From contig NWUY0303987838.1 in assembly GCA_004151065.3 (NCBI GenBank), forward strand, positions 3,154 to 16,711: a stretch of 13,558 nt of DNA. Reading direction: 5' to 3'. This DNA is from Larix sibirica. Lineage: Eukaryota; Streptophyta; Pinopsida; Pinales; Pinaceae. The notes beneath the pieces are model-generated. The model was not told where the DNA came from. It saw nothing but the letters and a program-made list of their open reading frames with translations, and made no database searches. The stretch's first letter is position 1. Every line of letters starts with the position of its first letter. The position numbers and the translations under genes are program-made. Shown piece by piece: positions 8,204 to 13,558 of the stretch.

Positions 8204-8395
8204 TGATCCAGTAGGGATATTGAATGAGGCATGCAACAGAGATAGTTTGTCTGGGAAGCGACCGCAAGACCATTTGTGGATGGTATTCAGTTTAAACTTG
8301 TTGGTGTTGATTACAATGCCTGATCCAATAAGAATATTGAATGAGGCATGCAACAGAGACAGCTTGTCTGGGAAGAGACCCCAAGATTACTTGCA
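8172..8395 (+). repeat. 117-bp tandem duplication with a protein-like frame
   Basis: 8172-8288 is repeated from 8289, and similarity fades near 8395. The offset of 117 is a multiple of three, so one + frame runs through both copies. It gives ILNEACNRDSLSGKRPQD twice. Over these 18 codons the copies differ at five sites, all synonymous (Asp gat/gac, Ser agt/agc, Arg cga/aga, Pro ccg/ccc, Asp gac/gat). Outside this core the changes are mostly amino-acid changing (Lys/Ile, His/Pro, Val/Ile, Gly/Arg, His/Tyr). The pattern suggests that the core is or was coding. I do not recognise the protein, and no clean splice sites flank it. The complementary strand also has an open frame but with amino-acid-changing differences. 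Confidence 0.8.
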
Positions 8396-8405
8396 TGAAG
8401 CTCAA

Positions 8406-8985
8406 AATACTTGACCACATACTAATAAAAATAATTTATATGTGGTTTGGCAAAAGAAACCATACAAACTTTTTTCAACATGACAGCATTGCGTGATGTT
8501 AATAATACATGGCATGCTATACACACCCATTATATTGCTGAATGCTCAATAATAGGCACGATAATAGCGTATGCATATATAGAAAAATATATATTAGAGT
8601 GAAGCATGCTAGCCTGTTAGGGTCTATATTATGATGTGTTCGGGGTAAGATATCAGCAGGATAAGGGGCAGCTTCTTGATGACGTTAGTGCAAAAAAAAT
8701 TCAATATATGTTTGGAATTGTATGTTGTGCTGAACTATATATTTTACTATATTTATTATCACTTGTCTAATTTTGAAGTAATGAATAGTAATGGATGGTT
8801 TATATTGGTTAGTGAGAACACTCGTGCTTATAAACGATTTGAGAGTTGGATGTCTGTAAAGTGTGAGGCAGATTAAGATGCAGTTTTTTTTGTTAATATC
8901 AATTCAAAGCTGATTTCAAAATAATATTTGCTGCGAACTTTGGGTTGTATTGAAGTATCCATTTTACTAGTTTTTAAATGTAATG
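8406..8985. other. Gene-free AT-rich spacer
   Basis: Low-complexity AT-rich DNA with tatat runs near 8570-8600 and 8700-8760. An open frame at 8676-8876 is rich in Tyr, Ile and Leu from the AT bias and shows no protein-like motif. I see no element ends. Confidence 0.45.
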
Positions 8986-9188
8986 CTTTTAGTTAAATAA
9001 TCAAGGTTACTAGGCCATCATACAACAGGGCATCAAGTGGGTACAAGGATCATCGCTATGCATACATGGCATCAAGTGGGTACAAGGATAATCGCTATGC
9101 CAGGGTGATGGATCATAATCAAATACTTTTAGTTAACTAATTAAGGCTAGTAGGCCATCATACAACATGACATCAAGTGGGTACAAAG
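8986..9188. repeat. Direct repeat, 140-bp offset, with an inner 39-bp repeat
   Basis: cttttagttaa-taat-aagg-ta-taggccatcatacaaca and catcaagtgggtacaa occur at 8986-9048 and again at 9126-9188. Inside, ggcatcaagtgggtacaaggat and atcgctatgc repeat 39 bp apart (9029 and 9068). Copies differ by scattered substitutions. A nested duplication history is likely. Confidence 0.88.
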
Positions 9189-10090
9189 GGGTTTAGATCC
9201 TAACTGTTAATGGTGATCTTATCTACTTTGGATGTGGCATGTGTTAGGAGATGAAATTTGTCATTATTCCAAGCTAGGACGAGGGCAATCAGTATGGTCC
9301 TTCTTCTGCTCATGTATGATACCACTGGCCTTGTATAAAGATTGAACCTTAGAGCTATGATATTGGGGTGAGTTAGGAGATTGGACATCGTTGGGAACTT
9401 GACTCATTGTGCATGGAGTCCCCTCAAAAAATTCAAGTACTCGATGTAGTGGCATGAATACCAGTCCCATTTTGTCTACTTGCCATTGCATTCACAAACA
9501 AAGGTTGTGATAGATTAGTGTGCCATCATGCCTAGTAAACTTGTTGCTAACTATATTGTAAATATTCATTATTTCTTTACTATACGAGATATAAGATTTC
9601 AACTCATTAATTGCCATGTGGTATGGATGCAACAATGGAAGGGATTTTATCACCCAACAAGATAAAATTACAAGAAATGGTTATAGGGAATAGTTGGCTA
9701 CAAATCCATTCCTAGGTTGACTTAGGAAACTTACAATACTAGAACAAGTGCTTAACAATCTAGTTTATGTGTAAGGAGTAGTTGTCCTAAGGAACCCTTA
9801 ATATTGAAGTCATTGGCCAATCTAATTTAGGTGGTAGAAGAGGTGAAAGGTTAAAGAACCTCCAAATATTGAATTCACTAGGCAAGAGGAAGGCCTCCCA
9901 AAATCAATGTCCATGGAAAAGTGCCTCTTCAACTTTACATAGGGCTTTTAGATAGCTTGGAGCTAATAAAACAAAGTCTCATGATTGGAATACCATTTCA
10001 AGGGTTTGTTGAGTCACACATACAAAATATGACTTAACTAGTGGTAGCCCTCCTTGGCCCCTTGAACCCTTTGGTGTAATGCTATCTCTA
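9189..10090. other. Gene-free interval with no assignable element
   Basis: Only short broken frames are present on both strands, and none resembles a known protein. An inverted repeat (ACTAGTGG at 10037-10044, CCACTAGT at 10097-10104) lies at its right side. The phrase cttggccccttgaaccc near 10055 resembles C-rich words common in plant retroelement remnants, but that alone is weak. Confidence 0.4.
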
Positions 10091-10195
10091 ATTTTGCCAC
10101 TAGTCGTGAGGGGCTTGCAAACATATCTTGACAAACATATTATTTGGAATAAGACACCTGATGCACTTGCTAACTACCTTGCCAATGCTGGCTAA
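10091..10195 (+). pseudogene. Remnant of a LINE-type RNase H domain
   Basis: In one frame the sequence reads LDKHIIWNKTPDALANYLANAG and stops at TAA 10193-10195. Plant non-LTR retrotransposons and related RNase H-like proteins end in a motif of the form H-I-x-R-E-x-N-x-x-A-D-x-L-A-N. Here His-Ile, Asn-Lys-Thr, Asp-Ala-Leu-Ala-Asn are kept, while the Arg-Glu pair is missing. The frame stays open for only about 12 codons upstream and no reverse transcriptase is visible, so it is a small dead fragment. Chance similarity over so few residues is possible. Confidence 0.35.
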
Positions 10196-10343
10196 ATTAA
10201 ATCAAGCATTTAATTGGTGCCATCTTTTCAGATCCCTGATTTGCAAATCAAAATTATTAATGTTTGTGGTGACTCCTCTGCTTGTGTAATCACTTATAAA
10301 CTAGGGGATTTTCACCGAAGCTTGCTAAAACATTCCCCAATTG
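10196..10343. other. Gene-free spacer
   Basis: No frame, repeat or RNA signal was found between the RNase H-like fragment and the next repeat pair. Confidence 0.35.
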
Positions 10344-10543
10344 GGTGACTGCCAAATACAATGTTCATTGATTCACAACTATCTCCTCAAAGAATTGCCT
10401 TTCCAAGAACTTTGGCTTGACAATTTCCCTTGAATTTTCTTTCACATTCCACGATGGGCGATCACCAAATACAATGTTCATTAATTCACAACTATTTCCT
10501 TGAAGAATTTCCTTTCCAAGAACTTTGGCTTACAATTTCCCAT
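10344..10543. repeat. Direct repeat of about 85 bp, offset 113 bp
   Basis: gggtgactgccaaatacaatgttcatt from 10344 recurs as gggcgatcaccaaatacaatgttcatt from 10457. Both copies continue with attcacaactat-tcct, agaatt-cctttccaagaactttggctt and acaatttccc. They differ by several substitutions and a one-base indel, so this is an older duplication. There is no coding frame. Confidence 0.88.
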
Positions 10544-10883
10544 GCTTTCCAAATGCTTTGAGTGACAAAAGTACCCTTAACCTTTTTTCTAATCAAATGT
10601 AAGATCATTTTGTAGATTCAAGTTGCACAAGTTCTTTCTACCAAGTGGGCACCTTGGGAAATGTATTTTTGAAGTAGAACTTTCCAAGCTTCTTTGCTTG
10701 ATAGCCTTTATCTCATTTTCACACATTCCTTGAGCATGCATGTAGGTGCCAATGTATGCAACATAGGCTCCAATGAGTCTATAAAAAGCATTTCTTGCCA
10801 ATGGAGCCAACACAAAGAAACTCTCGAGATATCTTTTCAATCCTCTTAAATGTTGCTACATAAGGGTTTTGTAACAAACAAAG
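10544..10883. other. Gene-free interval with a chance antisense frame
   Basis: An 83-codon open frame lies on the minus strand at 10589-10840, but its product shows no motif or family resemblance. The sequence has AT-biased composition like the surroundings. It is noted here and not called as a gene. Confidence 0.35.
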
Positions 10884-10926
10884 TCAATAACAATAACAAT
10901 AATAATAATAACAACAGCAATAAACA
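10884..10926. repeat. (AAT/AAC)n microsatellite
   Basis: An impure trinucleotide run (caataacaataacaataata and following bases), interrupted by acaacagcaa. Likely variable in length between individuals. Confidence 0.9.
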
Positions 10927-12076
10927 ACTAAGGGTCATAGCCCTTATCACAAGCTTTCGCCTTGTGACTAGTCAATAAGCAAATTGCAAGTTGTATGAAG
11001 GTCACACCAAATCATCAACTCATTTATTCATTATAAATTATATTAATGTTTACATACAATATAAATTTTAACTAATTTTCAATTTATATGGGATTTCTCA
11101 CGTATTAGAGTTCAATTTGGGTTAATATTGTGGAGCTACTCCTTAATCTTTGGTCAATATTTTGTTGACCTTGGAAATGACATTATTGGTTTTGGAAACA
11201 CAATTTTCCAAGTATTTTTTCTTTGGCCACAAATTGTAATTTCAGCATTTAAAGTTAAAAAATTATGTTTTGCCAAATTACACAATTATCCTTAAAACTT
11301 TTGACTATAAGCATACAATAAAAAGTAGTGTTTTTTTTCTTGACACATTGCTATTAGCTAACTCGATATTGAAATCACAATCATGAGTTTGTTATAGTAG
11401 AGTTTAAAGGATCCATCATAGGAGGAACAAACTTCACGATCCAAAGTGATATGTTTTTGGAATTGTGGGGAGATTAGTTGTATCGTATTCGTCCTATTCA
11501 TTTTCCAACATTCAAGCTCAACATAAATTTGTGACATTTGGTCATTGAACAAATTAAGATCACTGCTTGGTTAGTAGATACAACCCCAAAAGAGGTCAAA
11601 GTCGAGGTCATAAGAACATTCATCTTTGACATGTAAATGCTACATAAATTCCTGACTAGATGTTTAATGCCGTGGAACTTGTTAAGACTACAACTTGTTG
11701 AAGAATCTGATAGATGTGATTGAGGGCATATCTATAATAGTTGTTTGCTAGAGTTGAGGGTTTTCATAATATGAATCAAGAAAGTAAAATCCATCGATTA
11801 CAAACATTCATGTAGGAAACCTATAATTAAAGGTCACAACTCGTGCATAAGAGCTTTATTGGGTAAGTTATATTATGCTATCGTATGATATAACTTAGAT
11901 AAGATTCAATCGACAAAAGTTTTTTTCTTTCTTGTAGATGACAATACTTCTCAAAACTCAGTTGTCAATCAACAATGAGGACAATCATCACTAGTTGTTA
12001 TTTTCATATGTAGTTTGACTCATTACCATTATTCAAGGAGAACACCGCCACTTGAAATTACCTATTGGTGGTCTCT
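10927..12076. other. Gene-free AT-rich interval left of the LTR
   Basis: No gag, protease, integrase, reverse transcriptase or RNase H motif could be found in any frame. If the LTR at 12089 is a 3' LTR, this is where the internal region should be. Its lack of coding signal means that it is heavily decayed, deleted or non-autonomous. A minus-strand frame at 11358-11552 (64 codons) has no recognisable motif. Confidence 0.4.
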
Positions 12077-12088
12077 AAGGGGGCGAAT
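12073..12088 (+). other. Polypurine-tract-like sequence
   Basis: tctctaagggggcgaat lies immediately before a TG that can start an LTR. The A/G-rich core aagggggcgaa matches the AAGGGGGAGA-type tract in front of plant Copia 3' LTRs, with one pyrimidine. In an active element it would prime plus-strand DNA synthesis. Confidence 0.4.
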
Positions 12089-12303
12089 TGTCACTCTTTG
12101 ACAAATGCATTTGGGTCGTAGGTCTTTAACTTTGTTGAATAATGTTTTCATTGATGTCAAAATCCAAACAAGAAGTGTATATAACTCCATAATGGTCCCC
12201 TTATAACGTAGTTGTTAAGCATGGTCCTTATGGGATGAGATAACATGTGGTTGTATCCACATGCCCACTTTCAATTGTACACAAATGGAGCCAGTGAAGA
12301 AGT

Positions 12304-12552
12304 CCCTAAAGTAATGATGGTGTCTTGAAGAAGAAGCCCTTAAAGTGATGAATGTGTTCACATGAATTGCCCTAAAAAGGGGGTGAAGACACTCCTCTAC
12401 AAAAGCCCTAAAGATGTATGGTAAAATAACCCTAATACCCCTAAAGAGGCTTTGAAGTTGCCCTAAAAAGGGGGTAAAAGAGCCCTAAAATAAATCTTCT
12501 AAAGTGTTGATCAAATAAAGGGTTTAGGTCGGCTCTAAAGTTTTCCCCTAAA
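12304..12552 (+). repeat. Cluster of seven CCCTAAA words in U3
   Basis: CCCTAAA occurs at 12304, 12370, 12406, 12439, 12461, 12483 and 12546, all on the + strand. The longer phrase TTGCCCTAAAAAGGGGGT is duplicated 91 bp apart (12367 and 12458). CCCTAAA equals the plant telomere repeat unit and the core of telo-box promoter elements. The words are dispersed and not in tandem, so this is a promoter-like cluster and not a telomere tract. Confidence 0.75.
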
Positions 12553-12602
12553 AATGTGGCCTAATTAAGTATAGGTCAGCCCTATTGAAGTACCTCATCA
12601 TG

Positions 12603-12610
12603 TATAAATA
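12603..12610 (+). promoter_or_regulatory. TATA box of the LTR promoter
   Basis: catgTATAAATAagaggg is a very good plant TATA context. Transcription would be expected about 30 bp downstream, near 12630-12640 (tttgcacaacat), followed by a CT-rich leader (tttttctctcttcttct). This is the clearest promoter signal in the window. Confidence 0.6.
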
Positions 12611-12800
12611 AGAGGGAGGAGAGCTTCATTTGCACAACATATTTTTCTCTCTTCTTCTATATGTATAGCACAAAAGAGTGAATGGAGCAGAGAAATTCCA
12701 GACAAATGATAGTTTCTTGTGAAACAAAATTTCAACCTCTTAAAGCAAAAGGACCTTTCAACATAGTGTCTTTTGTGTGTGGAGAAGGACCTTTTGTTCA

Positions 12801-12830
12801 CTTTTCCAAGGGAAAAGGTACAATAATAAA
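12801..12830 (+). terminator. Hairpin followed by AATAAA polyadenylation signal
   Basis: A perfect 7-bp hairpin, CTTTTCC-aag-GGAAAAG, at 12801-12817 is followed after eight bases by AATAAA at 12825-12830. It lies about 190 nt downstream of the expected start site, a fitting place for the end of the LTR R region. A role of the stem in 3' end formation is inferred. Confidence 0.4.
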
Positions 12831-12914
12831 GAGGGCGCGTTTGCTGCAGTGAATGAAGGCCAAAGGTATAGTGAACTAGGATAGAGGTACACTAGAAAAG
12901 CAGTGATTTGAGGC

Positions 12915-12983
12915 AGCTAGGGTGAAATTCTAGGGCAACAAAATGAAGATTTGGGAAAGCTAGGGCGAAGTTCTAGGGAAACA
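12915..12983. repeat. Short direct repeat, offset 43 bp
   Basis: agctagggtgaaattctagggcaaca at 12915 recurs at 12958 as agctagggcgaagttctagggaaaca, with four substitutions. Non-coding. Confidence 0.85.
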
Positions 12984-12992
12984 ATTCTAAAA

Positions 12993-13118
12993 CTGATCCG
13001 GGGTATATGTATCAAGCCCTTTTTGGCTGTTAATGGACATATCTGTGGTATATATCAGGCTTCTTATATGGACTGATATGGGGTATGTATTAAGCCTTTT
13101 GTTGACTGTTACATGGAA
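12993..13118. repeat. Short direct repeat, offset 80 bp
   Basis: ctgatccggggtatatgtatcaagccctttttggctgttaatgga at 12993 recurs at 13073 as ctgatatggggtatgtattaagccttttgttgactgttacatgga. A weaker third relative (atctgtggtatatatcaggc) lies between. Non-coding, diverged. Confidence 0.8.
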
Positions 13119-13360
13119 TGATTTGGGGTAGAACTAGGATCTATAGTAGAACAATCTTTCACTGGGGTTTTCTCTAAAGTATGTTCGTAGTAGTATGATA
13201 ATGCCTAGATACTAGAAATATGATGATAATGCAACAAAGTCCTAAATGATGACTAATTGAAGAAAATATTGACTAATACAGGAAGAGTATGACCAGGTGT
13301 AGGTAGATGATGATTCAATGAAGGAAACAAATGATCATGTTCCTGTTTGAGAAAGATCTA
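13119..13360. other. Gene-free stretch downstream of the LTR
   Basis: AT-rich DNA with repeated atgatgataatg-like words. No coding frame or element boundary is apparent. Confidence 0.35.
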
Positions 13361-13370
13361 CAATTTTATT

Positions 13371-13490
13371 ATCAGGGTGGTAGGGTGGAGTAAGGAAAGA
13401 TTGACGGTGACAGTGACAGTGACAAAACACTGACAGTGATAGTGGTAGGTTGATATTTTTCTTCATATCAGGGTGGCAGGATGGGGGCAA
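13371..13490. repeat. GTGACA microsatellite between copies of atcagggtgg
   Basis: gtgacagtgacagtgaca, with a degenerate continuation (ctgacagtgatagtgg), occupies 13407-13445. It is flanked by tatcagggtggtagggtgg at about 13371 and tatcagggtggcaggatgg at about 13468, a direct repeat about 97 bp apart. Confidence 0.75.
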
Positions 13491-13495
13491 GGATA

Positions 13496-13549
13496 GGAGA
13501 TTGAAGTCTCCTTTAGGTTGGTGCCCGAGAAGTGTGAGTTAGTTCTCAC
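13496..13549 (+). other. Two adjacent short hairpins at the window end
   Basis: GGAGA-ttgaag-TCTCC (13496-13511) is followed by GTGAG-ttagtt-CTCAC (13534-13549), each with 5-bp arms and a 6-base loop. Between them lies tggtgcccgagaag, which looks faintly like a retroelement primer-binding site. The stems are short, so chance cannot be excluded, and the context is cut by the window edge. Confidence 0.3.
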
Positions 13550-13558
13550 CAGGGGGTC

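Larger units (their letters stand above)
12089..13000 (+). mobile_element. Probable LTR of a Copia-like retrotransposon (right end unresolved)
   Basis: The proposed LTR begins TGTCACTCTTTGAC right after the polypurine-like tract. About 60 bp in, it contains gttttcattgatgtcaaaa, a phrase I associate with Copia/Sirevirus-type LTR starts. A TATA box (TATAAATA) is at 12603-12610 and an AATAAA at 12825-12830, the right order and spacing for U3, R and U5. Upstream of the TATA box the U3 is full of CCCTAAA words. Downstream there are short internal repeats and no TG...CA end that I can fix, so 13000 is only a rough limit. No matching second LTR is in the window. It could be a 3' LTR or a solo LTR. 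Confidence 0.45.

Noticed and set aside
8123-8353. Minus-strand frame across the 117-bp duplication
   Set aside because: Copy differences change amino acids in this frame (for example Arg/Leu and Cys/Trp), unlike the + frame, where the core changes are silent.
8676-8876. 66-codon open frame on the + strand
   Set aside because: The composition (Tyr, Ile, Leu, Asn) follows from AT-rich DNA, and there is no motif, splice context or duplicated codon pattern to support coding.
9264-9491. Minus-strand 75-codon frame
   Set aside because: No recognisable domain, and a second overlapping minus-strand frame of similar quality suggests chance.
12598-12801. Minus-strand 67-codon frame
   Set aside because: It lies across the TATA box and leader of the LTR on the opposite strand and shows no protein-like motif.
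13518-13535. tggtgcccgagaagtgtg as a retrotransposon primer-binding site
   Set aside because: It resembles a tRNA-Lys-type site only loosely, no LTR ends in CA directly before it, and the window stops 23 bases later.

Overview
The window looks like nuclear DNA from a seed plant with a large, repeat-rich genome. Support comes from AT-rich GT/AG introns, a recognisable plant-type gene, decayed plant retroelement pieces and CCCTAAA-type motifs. The low gene density and layers of diverged repeats would suit a gymnosperm, but that is a lean and not proven. Nothing bacterial (operons, Shine-Dalgarno sites, CRISPR) is visible.

The one gene identified with confidence is the 3' part of UPF3, a nonsense-mediated mRNA decay (NMD) factor, on the + strand. 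Four exons (1791-2088, 2245-2727, 2913-3037, 3197-3241) join with matching phases into 316 codons plus TAA. They carry the exon-junction-complex (EJC) binding motif around RNKDRP and end in KQVWVAVQKSGSGS. The N-terminal RRM-like domain is not here, so the first about 1.8 kb is probably the end of a long upstream intron. It also contains an unrecognised 55-codon ORF in a decayed reading frame.

From 3242 to about 5400 there is no second gene. A strong 5' splice site lies 14 nt after the UPF3 stop, and several exon-like pieces with good splice sites lie about 1 kb further on. A spliced 3' UTR that feeds back on UPF3 through NMD is therefore possible.

From 5416 to 9188 the DNA is a series of independent tandem duplications: 228 bp x2 (one mismatch), 194 bp x2 with nested repeats, about 56 bp x4 inside a diverged family of about 300 bp, then 81, 47 and 117 bp duplications, and a nested 140/39 bp set. 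In the 117-bp pair the core 18 codons of one frame differ at five synonymous sites and no nonsynonymous ones.

From 9189 to 12076 there is gene-free sequence with a short LINE-type RNase H remnant, a 113-bp-spaced repeat and an AAT/AAC microsatellite. From about 12077 to the end there is a probable LTR of a retrotransposon: polypurine-like tract, TG start, TATA box, hairpin and polyadenylation signal, with a U3 region studded with CCCTAAA. It is followed by short tandem repeats. Its right boundary is not resolved.
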